12,406 nucleotides of DNA from Neisseriaceae bacterium (GCA_947470205.1 CANISK010000023.1:1-12406); one strand, 5' to 3'. Positions 1 to 7,256 are shown, numbered from the stretch's first letter. Numbers and translations: made by a program. Notes: generated by a model from the letters alone, not told the origin.

Positions 1-533
1 AAGACTTTTTTCACATTAGCAATTTGAATTGAATTACCTAAAAATAAATTTAAATTTGATTCTATGGTTTTCACATTCAAGTGTATTGGATTTAATGCGT
101 AACGTTCATTGTCTAATAAATATTCTTGCACTTCATAATCCAACAGCTCAGAAGAATTTGGGATTGGAATATGTCTTGCGTTATCGACTAATGCATGAAT
201 AATACCTGCAGATATCGTTCCGGCATTTAATTCTAATTTAGCAGTTGAGTACAAATTGTAGACTTTTGATCCCGCAATATTTACAATCACACTGCCTACC
301 GAACAATCAGCCTCTATTCTTGCTTCATTTAAAGCACAATTCACAATTTCACTTACAAACTCTAAATTACAAATCATGCCACCACTGATACTTAAAAAAT
401 CATTGCCGTTATCGTTGTTTGCAAAATGATAAGTACTAATGCCACGAATATTAATTCTCTTGTGGTTAATATCACCCACCATCGCCACCACCTTGGAACC
501 ACCAATATCCAAACTAAAAATCATCTCACTCAT
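1..533 (-). CDS. ftsA: Cell division protein FtsA, N-terminal part (cut by window edge)
   Basis: FtsA is the actin-like ATPase that tethers FtsZ filaments to the inner membrane and recruits later divisome proteins. Reading the minus strand from ATG at 533 gives 177 codons with no stop before the window edge. The start MSEMIFSLDIGGSK carries the actin-family phosphate-1 loop (D9-I-G-G-S-K14), followed by VVAMVGDI. Further on come GGMICNLEFVSEIVNCALNEA and IAGSKVYN, which line up with FtsA domain 1A and the start of 1C. An AAGGAA Shine-Dalgarno overlaps the ftsQ stop codon, and the gene starts 9 bp after ftsQ, so the two are co-transcribed and probably translationally coupled. An internal ATG at 524 (MIFS) is a possible alternative start. 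The missing C-terminus should hold the membrane-binding amphipathic helix. ftsZ probably follows outside the window. Confidence 0.88.
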   Translation of the reverse strand, partial: MSEMIFSLDIGGSKVVAMVGDINHKRINIRGISTYHFANNDNGNDFLSISGGMICNLEFVSEIVNCALNEARIEADCSVGSVIVNIAGSKVYNLYSTAKLELNAGTISAGIIHALVDNARHIPIPNSSELLDYEVQEYLLDNERYALNPIHLNVKTIESNLNLFLGNSIQIANVKKV

Positions 534-542
534 CTAATTTCC

Positions 543-1229
543 TTATTGTTTACTTATGGTAAAGGCATTTTGATAACACATATTAAAGGAGCTAACCCCA
601 GACTCAAACTGCTCCACTTGTGTCCAATATTTATTTAATATTGATAATTGATTATCTATATTATTCCCGCACATCACAATAGACATGTTGTTCGTAAAAA
701 TAAATTTCATCAAACCCACATGAAATGTGAACGATTTTAAAGTTAATTGTTTTGCTTGCATAAATGACTTTAACTGTTCGTAAATTTTTAATGCATTCTT
801 TAGTTGATTACTTGGAACATTAAATAATGGTAATTTACCACTTTTATCATAACCATTAAAAATAAGATCTTCACTAGATAATAATTTGCCATTACCTAAA
901 TTGATAATTGGTTGATATTGCACGATATCAATAATAATTTTATCTGGAAATTCACGCGTCACATAAACATTTCTTACCCAAGAAAGTGTCGAAAATTGTT
1001 GTTGTATCTTATCAATATTAAACGTAAAAAATGTACCAAAAAGTTTTTTAGAAATTAATTCATTAATTTGTTGTGCCGTCACATCAGAAGAATTGCTTTT
1101 CACAATAACATGATTAATTTTAAACCAACTATTTAATACATAAAACACGCATGCAATCATAATTATCATCACTGCAATCATACGTATTAAAAATGATATT
1201 CTATTTATTTGTTTTATATTTTCCAGCAA
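543..1229 (-). CDS. ftsQ: Cell division protein FtsQ (short)
   Basis: FtsQ is the single-pass divisome protein that links early and late division proteins through FtsB and FtsL. The 228-aa product has a short cytoplasmic tail, one membrane segment (about residues 13-32) and a POTRA domain (about 38-107) with the typical LSWVRNVYVTREFPDKIIIDI stretch near 82-102. A beta domain ends in CYQNAFTIS, matching the FtsQ pattern around the NGFAV motif. The family is usually about 250-290 aa, so this copy is short, with most of the saving in the N-terminal tail and the C-terminus. The start appears to be TTG, with a GGA eight bases upstream. An in-frame TAA at 1242-1244 rules out a longer protein, and the first in-frame ATG (1181) would remove the cytoplasmic tail and lacks a ribosome site. 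It lies 22 bp after ddl and 9 bp before ftsA. Confidence 0.85.
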   Translation of the reverse strand: MLENIKQINRISFLIRMIAVMIIMIACVFYVLNSWFKINHVIVKSNSSDVTAQQINELISKKLFGTFFTFNIDKIQQQFSTLSWVRNVYVTREFPDKIIIDIVQYQPIINLGNGKLLSSEDLIFNGYDKSGKLPLFNVPSNQLKNALKIYEQLKSFMQAKQLTLKSFTFHVGLMKFIFTNNMSIVMCGNNIDNQLSILNKYWTQVEQFESGVSSFNMCYQNAFTISKQ

Positions 1230-1251
1230 TTTATTAATCCATTAATAATGA

Positions 1252-2184
1252 TTAATGCAATCTAGCATCATTTAAAATAACAAGACATAAATCATCAAAT
1301 GATTTATTGGCAGCTCTAAACGCATTTGGCACCAATGAGTGATTGGTCATGCCAGGAATAGTATTAATTTCCAAAAATGCTAATTCATATTTTTTAGTCA
1401 TCATGCAATCAATACGTGCTACACCATCTGCGCCAATAGATTTATAACCAAGTAGCGCATATTCATTTATTTTGTCTATCACATCCTGCGGTAGAGATAC
1501 AGGGCAAGTATATTTAGTTTCATCACTAAAATATTTATTATTATAATCATAAGAGTCGTTAGGTGCCTCAATCTTAACCATAGGATATACTGTATTGTTG
1601 TGTACAGTAATTGCATATTCCTCACCAATAATCAGCTCTTCAATCAATGCAAACTCTCCGTAATCAAAAGCATTTGCCAATGCCTTTGATAAATTTTCCA
1701 TATCAAATACTTTTGACACGCCAATTGTTGAGCCCTCTGATGCAGGCTTTACAATCACCGGAAGTGCTAAATTTAATTCAAATGTATGATTAATGTATTC
1801 AATTCGTTTGACTGATTGCCAGCGTGGAGTTGGGATTCCATAGTAACTCCAAATAATCTTGGTTTTTATTTTATCCATAGCCAAAGCGCTTGCTCGTACA
1901 TCAGATCCAGCATACGGAATTTTAAAACATGTCAGCAAACCCTGAATAACTCCGTCTTCACCAATTTTGCCATGTAGCATAATAATTGCACAGTCGCATA
2001 TATCAGGTAAAGTACGAAGATCATCTTCACTGGGGTCAAATTTAAATGCATTCACACCAGATTTAATTAAAGAATTTAAAACTGCATTACCACTAAGCAG
2101 GGAAATTTCACGCTCTGACGATGCTCCGCCCATAATCACAGCAACTTTTTTGTATTTATTTATCAAATCATCCGTATTAATCAT
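1252..2184 (-). CDS. ddl: D-alanine--D-alanine ligase (Ddl)
   Basis: Ddl joins two D-alanines with ATP to give the dipeptide used by MurF, in the cytoplasm. The 310-aa product matches the family length (DdlB about 306). It shows the N-terminal MGGASSEREISLLSG (18-32, with catalytic E24), the HGKIGEDGVIQG loop (71-82), ATP-grasp lysine K146 in VIVKPASEGST (144-153), the mobile loop around KYFSDETKYT (217-225), and metal ligands in RIDC (257-260) and LEINTIPGMTNHSL (271-284). The ATG at 2184 lies inside the end of murC (8-bp overlap) behind GAAGG, so translation is probably coupled to MurC. The murC-ddl-ftsQ-ftsA order is the enterobacterial dcw order, with no murB between murC and ddl. All catalytic motifs appear intact. 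Confidence 0.96.
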   Translation of the reverse strand: MINTDDLINKYKKVAVIMGGASSEREISLLSGNAVLNSLIKSGVNAFKFDPSEDDLRTLPDICDCAIIMLHGKIGEDGVIQGLLTCFKIPYAGSDVRASALAMDKIKTKIIWSYYGIPTPRWQSVKRIEYINHTFELNLALPVIVKPASEGSTIGVSKVFDMENLSKALANAFDYGEFALIEELIIGEEYAITVHNNTVYPMVKIEAPNDSYDYNNKYFSDETKYTCPVSLPQDVIDKINEYALLGYKSIGADGVARIDCMMTKKYELAFLEINTIPGMTNHSLVPNAFRAANKSFDDLCLVILNDARLH

Positions 2185-3568
2185 TCTTCACACCTTCAAT
2201 TAACATTTGTGGCAATTTACCAATACTACCGGCTCCCATGGTTAGCACCAAATCACCATCTTTTACAATTCCATACACCATATCGCGTGCACACTCAAGG
2301 TCATTGGCAAAAAATACATTTACACCTTTATTGTGCAAGGACTTTACCAAAAAACGTCCATCTATCATTGGAATGGGTTCTTCTCCTGCACCGTATATTT
2401 CAGTTATTATCAGGATATCGGCATTAGGTAATACATTCATGAAATCATCAAATAAATCACGAGTTCTGGTGTATCGATGGGGTTGAAAAATTAAAACTAA
2501 GCGTTTATTTAGATATGCATTTTTTAATGCAGACAATGTGGCTTTAATTTCATTTGGATGATGACCGTAGTCATCAATAAGTGGGATTGCTTTGTTATTA
2601 ATTATTAAATCAGGGTAATGTTGACATCGTCTACCCACCCCATGAAATATAGAAAGCCCTTTTAATATTCCATCTATATTACATTCGCACTCTAATGAGA
2701 CCGCTATTACAGCAAGAGCATTTAATACATTATGCTCACCCACCAAATTTAAATCAACATTAATAATTTTATTATTTTTTTTAATATGTACATCAAAACT
2801 CATGCGATTGCCATTTGCCTTGACGTTGGATGCATAAATGTCACTTTCAGCGCTTAATCCGTATGTAATTATTTTACGATTTACAGATGGAATAATTTCT
2901 CGCACTCGTATATCTTCATTGCACAATATTGCAATCCCATAAAAAGGAAGACGATGCAAAAAATCCACAAAAGTTTTTTTTAATTCATTTTCATCATAAT
3001 TATAAGTTGCCATATGATCTAAATCTATATTGGTAACAACGGCAACTAAAGGGCTAAGATATAAAAATGAAGCATCCGATTCATCAGCTTCAGCAATTAA
3101 ATATTCACCCTTACCAAGCTGTGCATTTGCTCCACTAACCGCCAATTTACCACCAATAAGATATGTGGGATCCAACCCACAAGCAGTAAAAACCTCTGCA
3201 CACAAACTTGTGGTGGTAGTTTTCCCATGAGTTCCAGCAATTGCAATGCCATATTTAAAACGCATCAATTCAGCAAGCATTTGAGCTCTTGGAACCAACA
3301 TGATACCATGTTTTTTTGCTTCAATAATCTCCACATTACTTTCATCAATTGCAGTGGAGGTAACCACCGCATCAACATTTTTTATATTATTTGCATGATG
3401 TCCAATATAAATGTTTATACCTAGTTTATGCAATCTATCTGTGTTGTAATTGTTTGAAATATCGGAACCAGAAATGGCATACTCCAAATGGTGCAAGACT
3501 TCGGCAATGCCAGACATTCCAACACCACCAATTCCAATAAAATGTATTTTTTTTATTTTATGTTTCAC
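2177..3568 (-). CDS. murC: UDP-N-acetylmuramate--L-alanine ligase (MurC)
   Basis: MurC adds L-alanine to UDP-MurNAc with ATP, the first amino-acid step of peptidoglycan precursor synthesis. The 463-aa protein shows the three Mur ligase domains in order. The UDP-binding domain has GIGGVGMSGIAEVL (12-25) and SGSD (33-36). The central ATPase domain has the P-loop AGTHGKTTTT (111-120), EADESDASFL (160-169) and NIDLDHM (180-186). The C-terminal domain has HNVLNALA (279-286), GVGRRCQ (310-316), DDYGHHPNEI (332-341) and FQPHRYTRT (361-369). The start is GTG at 3568 behind AAAGGAA, and this ribosome site overlaps the lolA stop codon. It is preceded by lolA (14 bp) and not by murG, which is unusual for a dcw cluster. 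It overlaps ddl by 8 bp. Confidence 0.97.
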   Translation of the reverse strand: MKHKIKKIHFIGIGGVGMSGIAEVLHHLEYAISGSDISNNYNTDRLHKLGINIYIGHHANNIKNVDAVVTSTAIDESNVEIIEAKKHGIMLVPRAQMLAELMRFKYGIAIAGTHGKTTTTSLCAEVFTACGLDPTYLIGGKLAVSGANAQLGKGEYLIAEADESDASFLYLSPLVAVVTNIDLDHMATYNYDENELKKTFVDFLHRLPFYGIAILCNEDIRVREIIPSVNRKIITYGLSAESDIYASNVKANGNRMSFDVHIKKNNKIINVDLNLVGEHNVLNALAVIAVSLECECNIDGILKGLSIFHGVGRRCQHYPDLIINNKAIPLIDDYGHHPNEIKATLSALKNAYLNKRLVLIFQPHRYTRTRDLFDDFMNVLPNADILIITEIYGAGEEPIPMIDGRFLVKSLHNKGVNVFFANDLECARDMVYGIVKDGDLVLTMGAGSIGKLPQMLIEGVKND

Positions 3569-3582
3569 AAAATAATATTCCT

Positions 3583-4203
3583 TTAATTTTGAGCATTCTC
3601 TAGCATATCATAACCTTTCGGTAAAACAAATTGAAATGAATTTTTATTGAATGCTGTACCAATTTTGAGGTGGGTAAATTTTATTTGGCTTTTGCCACCA
3701 AAACTATCAACAAATTTCATCTGGGTTAGTTGGTGCGATGTCTTAGCAAATCCAATATAAATACTTTGAAAACCATTATTATTGTTTTCTCTAGGGGTTA
3801 ACACTGCCCATTCTATTTCATCATCATTCATATTTTTAATGTAATAATAATTTTTAATATTATTATCTCCCGCCAATATCATTGCTGGAGATTTATCAAA
3901 TACATTTTTAATTTTTTTCCATGTCACCTGCTCTAGTTCTTTATCAATAATATACACTTTCTTTCCATCGTTGATAATCCTCTGCCCCATATTACCATCT
4001 AAATCATTGTAAGCCCATTCAAATCTGTTAGGGCGAGATATTTTCATGGTGCCTGTTAAAATCTGATTATTTTTCTTTCTATATACAGTCTGAGTAAAAT
4101 CTGCAGAAATATTTTTATTAGAGCTTACTAAAAATAACTCTAACGAAGAAACACCATCGGCAAATACATAATTAAAAATCATTAATAATAAAAACTTATA
4201 CAT
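3583..4203 (-). CDS. lolA: Outer-membrane lipoprotein carrier protein LolA
   Basis: LolA is the periplasmic chaperone that accepts lipoproteins from the LolCDE transporter and delivers them to the outer membrane. The 206-aa product begins with a short signal peptide (MYKFLLLMIFNYVFA, then DGVSS). It keeps the family landmarks ADFTQTV (34-40), ISRPNRFEWAY (55-65), the QRIINDGKKVYIIDKELEQVTW stretch (74-95) and a KSPAMILAGD segment (104-113). A longer frame begins at TTG 4236, but it would bury the signal peptide behind a charged extension, so I chose the ATG at 4203, with an AGAAAG nine bases upstream. It sits between gpsA (46 bp) and murC (14 bp). LolA is more often found near ftsK, so its place here is unusual. 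The overall sequence is divergent, but I am fairly sure of the family. Confidence 0.88.
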   Translation of the reverse strand: MYKFLLLMIFNYVFADGVSSLELFLVSSNKNISADFTQTVYRKKNNQILTGTMKISRPNRFEWAYNDLDGNMGQRIINDGKKVYIIDKELEQVTWKKIKNVFDKSPAMILAGDNNIKNYYYIKNMNDDEIEWAVLTPRENNNNGFQSIYIGFAKTSHQLTQMKFVDSFGGKSQIKFTHLKIGTAFNKNSFQFVLPKGYDMLENAQN

Positions 4204-4249
4204 GCATGATTGCTTTCTATAATTATTCCTAATCAATATACTCTAAATT

Positions 4250-5254
4250 TTAAAGAAGATAAGTTTCAAATTTGGATTCGCGTGTTAAAAGCTGATTAAT
4301 AACATGTTCAATAGGGCAATTATTGTAAAGCACATCGTATACGGCAGTTGTGATGGGCATTTCTAATTTTAACTGACGACTTAACTTATATACTTCTTTT
4401 ACCGTCGATACGCCTTCGGCCACATGAGAAATTTCATTTAAAATGTTTTGTAAGGTTTTGCCAGCTGCAAGTTTCATTCCAACAGTTTTATTGCGAGATA
4501 GCGCCCCATTAGATGTGAGCATTAGATCTCCAAGCCCAGTTAAACCATACACCGTATTGACATTACCATGAAGAGATATTACCAATTTCATAATTTCATG
4601 TAATCCGCGAGTAACAAGTGCAGCTCTAGCATTATCACCAAGCTGCAATCCATCAATAACACCGGATGCAATTGCAATAACATTTTTAACCGCACTACAT
4701 ATCTCGGCTCCAATTACATCTTCATTAACATAAACTCTAAAATTAGCTATAGCATTAAATTTTGTGGCCAATTTAAAACCAAAATCTATGTCTTTACTTA
4801 CCAAAACTAATGCGGTAATTTTTTCATGTGCAACATCAAATGCAAAGGATGGCCCCAATAGTCCACCGTATTTAAAGCTTGGTTTTTGAAAAATATCTTC
4901 AATTATTTGATGTGGTAATAATCCTGTTTCTTGTTCAAAACCTTTACATACCCATATAACATCTGGAATATTAGATTTTATTGCATATAAATTGTTTAGT
5001 ACCTGTCTCATACTATTAATTGGAGTGGCAATAATTAATAAATCCATACCAAATAAATCTAACAAGGTATTCGTAGCTAAAACATTACTATTAAACAATA
5101 CACCAGATGGCATATATCCATCGTTATAATGATGATTGTTAATGTTAAATACTTGCTGAGGGTTTCGACTATAAATCAACACATCACTAATTGTGCTAAA
5201 CGCAATTGAGAGGGCGCATCCCCAAGAGCCAGAACCAATAACACCTATTTTCAT
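4250..5254 (-). CDS. gpsA: NAD(P)-dependent glycerol-3-phosphate dehydrogenase (GpsA)
   Basis: GpsA reduces dihydroxyacetone phosphate to sn-glycerol 3-phosphate, the backbone of membrane phospholipids. The 334-aa product has the usual length and motifs: the nucleotide-binding GSGSWGCAL (7-15), ATPINSMRQVL (76-86), WVCKGFEQETG (101-111, K104), GPSFAFDVA (134-142), AEICSAVKNVIAIASG (183-198, with the catalytic lysine K190), GDNARAALVTRG (206-217), TGLGDLMLTS (239-248) and GALSRNKTVG (250-259). The secB-gpsA pair is conserved in many beta- and gammaproteobacteria, which supports both calls. The start is 20 bp after secB. No Shine-Dalgarno is visible before the ATG at 5254, because the spacer is pure AT apart from TCGA; translation may depend on ribosomes arriving from secB. 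Confidence 0.96.
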   Translation of the reverse strand: MKIGVIGSGSWGCALSIAFSTISDVLIYSRNPQQVFNINNHHYNDGYMPSGVLFNSNVLATNTLLDLFGMDLLIIATPINSMRQVLNNLYAIKSNIPDVIWVCKGFEQETGLLPHQIIEDIFQKPSFKYGGLLGPSFAFDVAHEKITALVLVSKDIDFGFKLATKFNAIANFRVYVNEDVIGAEICSAVKNVIAIASGVIDGLQLGDNARAALVTRGLHEIMKLVISLHGNVNTVYGLTGLGDLMLTSNGALSRNKTVGMKLAAGKTLQNILNEISHVAEGVSTVKEVYKLSRQLKLEMPITTAVYDVLYNNCPIEHVINQLLTRESKFETYLL

Positions 5255-5274
5255 AAATATATTATATCGATAAA

Positions 5275-5775
5275 TTAATTAATAGTATTGCTAGTAGAGC
5301 TATTTGCTACATTTTGCGTTGAAGGATTTGTAACATTTAGGGGGCTTTGTGTTTCTTTTTTTTGTTGATAGAGGTAATTAAAATTTACCGGAGCCAATAC
5401 AACTGGTGCAAAACCAGCTTTAATAGTTAAATCACTCACAGATTCTCGTAAATAAGGAAAGATATAACTTGGACATTCAACATTATGAAGCATTTCCATT
5501 TGCTCCAATGGAATGTTTTTCATCTGAAAAATAGCAGCTTGATCAATTTCAATTAAAAACATTTGTTCATGATTAATTTTCGCATTTATAGTTGCATGTA
5601 AAGTGGTTTCAAAAACACCATTATCAATTTCTAGTGTGTTATAACTCATATTAAACTCAACATTTGGCTGGTTACGATTTAGAAATATTTTGGGGGCATT
5701 TGGCACTTCAATTGATGCATCTTTAATGTATATCTTATCCAATGTAAATATCGATTGCAAATTATCATTTGACAT
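5275..5775 (-). CDS. secB: Protein-export chaperone SecB
   Basis: SecB is the tetrameric cytosolic chaperone that keeps preproteins unfolded and hands them to SecA. From the ATG at 5775 the protein is 166 aa. Core motifs are IYIKDASIEVPNAPKIF (15-31), a glutamine- and hydrophobic-rich middle, and the signature CPSYIFPYLRESVSDL (101-116), then GFAPVVLAPVNFNYLY (121-136). The last 30 residues are a Q/N/S/T-rich low-complexity tail, where other SecB proteins have a short acidic tail. A longer frame opens at ATG 5814, but its first 13 residues have no SecB match and that ATG sits in the loop of a hairpin. The chosen start has a GGGGTGG block about seven bases upstream. It is the first gene of the envelope run and is followed by gpsA. 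Confidence 0.93.
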   Translation of the reverse strand: MSNDNLQSIFTLDKIYIKDASIEVPNAPKIFLNRNQPNVEFNMSYNTLEIDNGVFETTLHATINAKINHEQMFLIEIDQAAIFQMKNIPLEQMEMLHNVECPSYIFPYLRESVSDLTIKAGFAPVVLAPVNFNYLYQQKKETQSPLNVTNPSTQNVANSSTSNTIN

Positions 5776-5790
5776 AACAAACCACCCCAT

Positions 5791-5825
5791 AAAATAAAAA
5801 GAAAAGCTCGACATAAATCGAGCTT
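5791..5825 (-). terminator. Terminator-like hairpin in the secB leader
   Basis: On the minus strand, AAGCTCGA (5825-5818), a six-base loop and TCGAGCTT (5811-5804) form a perfect 8-bp stem, followed directly by TTCTTTTTATTTT. This has the form of a rho-independent terminator pointing toward secB. It ends only about 16 bases before the secB ATG, which leaves no room for a promoter after it. It may end transcripts from the parvulin-TRL pair, act as an attenuator for the secB operon, or do both. The form is clear; the role is inferred. Confidence 0.55.
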
Positions 5826-5842
5826 AATAAAAAAATACACCC

Positions 5843-5927
5843 GTAACTCGAAGTATTTGTAAACCACATAAATATATATTTTTATTGTAACATCAACGAT
5901 TCGGCCTCAAAGACAATGAGTGTATAC
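5843..5927. repeat. Degenerate partial foldback copy beside the 127-base element
   Basis: The left end, ACTCGAAGTATTT (5846-5858), matches ACTCAAAGTATTT (5926-5938) at the left end of the neighbouring foldback in 12 of 13 positions. The right end, AAAGAC followed by AATGAGTGTATA (5909-5926), resembles AAAGACGAAGGGTATA (6034-6049) at that foldback's right end. The stretch therefore looks like a second, shorter and decayed copy with the same two ends, abutting at a shared GTATAC. Its middle is plain AT-rich sequence with no strong stem. Confidence 0.4.
5884..5911 (-). promoter_or_regulatory. Possible secB promoter
   Basis: On the minus strand TACAAT (5889-5884) is a good -10 box. Upstream lies TTTGAG (5911-5906, 16-bp spacer) or TTGAGG (15-bp spacer), both poor -35 matches. 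If used, it gives a leader of roughly 100 bases containing the 5804-5825 hairpin. It lies inside the degenerate foldback sequence described separately. The evidence is weak because the region is AT-rich. Confidence 0.25.
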
Positions 5928-6049
5928 TCAAAGTATTTAAAATCTGGGCTAGGCGAAAATAAGAAAATTACGACACCGTGGACTAGCTGTCCATAAGGAG
6001 TAATTTTTTTATTTTCAACAACGTCCAGGTTTTAAAGACGAAGGGTATA
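5923..6049. repeat. 127-base foldback (long imperfect inverted repeat)
   Basis: The two halves pair about a centre near 5986. TATACTC (5923-5929) pairs with GGGTATA (6043-6049), with one G-T pair. A 6/6 internal loop follows. TTTAAAATCTGG (5936-5947) pairs with CCAGGTTTTAAA (6025-6036), with one G-T pair. A second internal loop follows. The 17-base arm 5955-5971 pairs with 6000-6016, with one G-T pair. An apical TGGAC (5979-5983) and GTCCA (5989-5993) hairpin has a TAGCT loop. There is no open reading frame and no T-tract after the outer stem. It begins right after the TRL gene stop (6051). It could be a MITE-like or REP-like element, or the gene for a structured RNA. The structure is seen directly; the identity is inferred. 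Confidence 0.65.
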
Positions 6050-6050
6050 A

Positions 6051-6371
6051 CTATTCACCTTTCACTATAGTGCAATATGTTCCATACACACCCAATACAT
6101 TATCCACTCTATAGTCTATTGAACTTACTCGAGTAATCATACCGTCTTTTTTAGCAGATTCTACGGAGTTATCACCAACTGCAACCAATGATAAAACAGA
6201 CATAGCACATGATTTACCAGTTTTACTATGGGTAATTCTTTCATTAGCACTCACCACTGTGGCACCGTTATAAAAGTCTCCACCGCTATATATAACACCA
6301 ACTGGTTGCAGTGATGCACAACCACTAAGAAGTAGACTAGAGCAAAGAATCAAAGATATTAATTTTTTCAT
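6051..6371 (-). CDS. TRL-like family lipoprotein
   Basis: This 106-aa protein is a predicted lipoprotein: MKKLISLILC is followed by the lipobox L15-S16-G17-C18. Alanine at +2 favours the outer membrane. The mature part has HSKTGKSCAMSVLSLVAVGD (48-67), SAKKDG (72-77), ISSIDYRV-type sequence near 83-89, and a final VYGTYCTIVKGE. This arrangement (K-G-x-A/S, then a GD-S motif, an AKxxGI-like segment, a VD and a closing VxG) fits the TRL-like family, whose function is unknown. C55 and C100 could form a disulfide. The ATG at 6371 has AAGG six bases upstream. It lies 23 bp after the parvulin and probably shares its promoter. The family call rests on pattern memory. Confidence 0.72.
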   Translation of the reverse strand: MKKLISLILCSSLLLSGCASLQPVGVIYSGGDFYNGATVVSANERITHSKTGKSCAMSVLSLVAVGDNSVESAKKDGMITRVSSIDYRVDNVLGVYGTYCTIVKGE

Positions 6372-6394
6372 AATGAACCTTTTTATTAATGAGA

Positions 6395-7192
6395 TTATTT
6401 TACTTCAACTTTGTATTTATTTTTTAAACCATCAAAAAATTCTCTTGTGTTGTTCATTTGTAATTCTTGTCTAATCTGGTCTTTCATTTCAATAAAACTT
6501 GAAAACTTGCTACTTCCTTTTTTAACATCTTTTAATATAATGATATGATAACCAAATTGCGATTTAACTGCTACAGTGGTGTATTTACCTTTTTGTAACT
6601 TTTTAAGTGCTGCGGTAAATTCTGGAACATAATTAGAACCATCAGAGAAACCCAATTCCCCTCCTTTATCTTTTGAGCCAGTATCAAGAGAGTATGTTTT
6701 AGCTAACTCATCAAACTTTGCCCCATGTTTTAATTGCGCAATAATATCATTAGCAGTTTTGTTATCTCTCACAAGTATATGTGCCACCTCATATTGCATT
6801 GTATTAGCAGCTGCTAACTTCATTTTATTGTATTTATCCATCACTTCTTTGTCGGTAATTTCTTGATTTGCTTGTTCTTGCAATATTTGCGCATAAATCA
6901 TTGGTTTAACCTCTTCCAATTTAGCTTTATATTGGGGAGAGTTATTTAACCCTTTTTTATCGCCTTCGATTAAAATTGCTTGTTGCATACCAATAGATTG
7001 TAAAATTTGTTTTTCAAATTGAGGATTTTTGATTTGCTGAGCCGCCATTGGTGAGCTTTTTTTGAATTGATTGATGGTGTTATCAATGACAGACTGAGGA
7101 ACTGGTTTGCCGTTAATATATACAGTTTGAGCAAAACCATAGCTACAGATTAACCCACTAGATAATAATAGAACTTTAAGAATACTTTTCAT
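6395..7192 (-). CDS. Periplasmic parvulin-type peptidyl-prolyl isomerase
   Basis: Parvulins catalyse cis-trans isomerisation at proline bonds and, in the periplasm, help outer-membrane and secreted proteins fold. The 265-aa product has a signal peptide (MKSILKVLLLSSGLICSYGFA, then QTVYING), an N-terminal SurA/PrsA-like helical chaperone region (about 25-125), one PpiC domain (about 133-224) and a short charged C-terminal helix. The PpiC domain shows AHILV (137-141, H138), FDELAKTYSLDTGSKDKGGEL (160-180), LGF (180-182), VPEFTAAL (189-196) and SQFGYHIIIL (211-220, H216). I chose the ATG at 7192 because AAGGA lies nine bases upstream; the ATG at 7201 would be almost on top of it. A strong promoter lies just upstream, and the TRL lipoprotein follows. 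The architecture recalls single-PpiC betaproteobacterial proteins. Confidence 0.92.
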   Translation of the reverse strand: MKSILKVLLLSSGLICSYGFAQTVYINGKPVPQSVIDNTINQFKKSSPMAAQQIKNPQFEKQILQSIGMQQAILIEGDKKGLNNSPQYKAKLEEVKPMIYAQILQEQANQEITDKEVMDKYNKMKLAAANTMQYEVAHILVRDNKTANDIIAQLKHGAKFDELAKTYSLDTGSKDKGGELGFSDGSNYVPEFTAALKKLQKGKYTTVAVKSQFGYHIIILKDVKKGSSKFSSFIEMKDQIRQELQMNNTREFFDGLKNKYKVEVK

Positions 7193-7256
7193 ATAATACA
7201 TTCCTTTTACTTGTTTAAATTAAAATCAAAACGACGAAGTAATTTAATCTCACTAG

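Noticed and set aside
426..638. Plus-strand open frame across the ftsA-ftsQ junction
   Set aside because: It lies opposite two well-supported genes, has no family motif, and is His/Thr-rich as expected from antisense reading.
3030..3424. Plus-strand open frames opposite murC
   Set aside because: They are antisense shadows of a fully conserved MurC sequence and have no ribosome site.
4204..4236. TTG start extending LolA by 11 residues
   Set aside because: It would place a polar, charged stretch ahead of the signal peptide; ATG 4203 gives a normal export signal.
5765..5869. 34-codon frame before secB as a firm gene
   Set aside because: It has no ribosome site and lies in AT-rich DNA. It is mentioned only as a possible leader peptide and not called as a gene.
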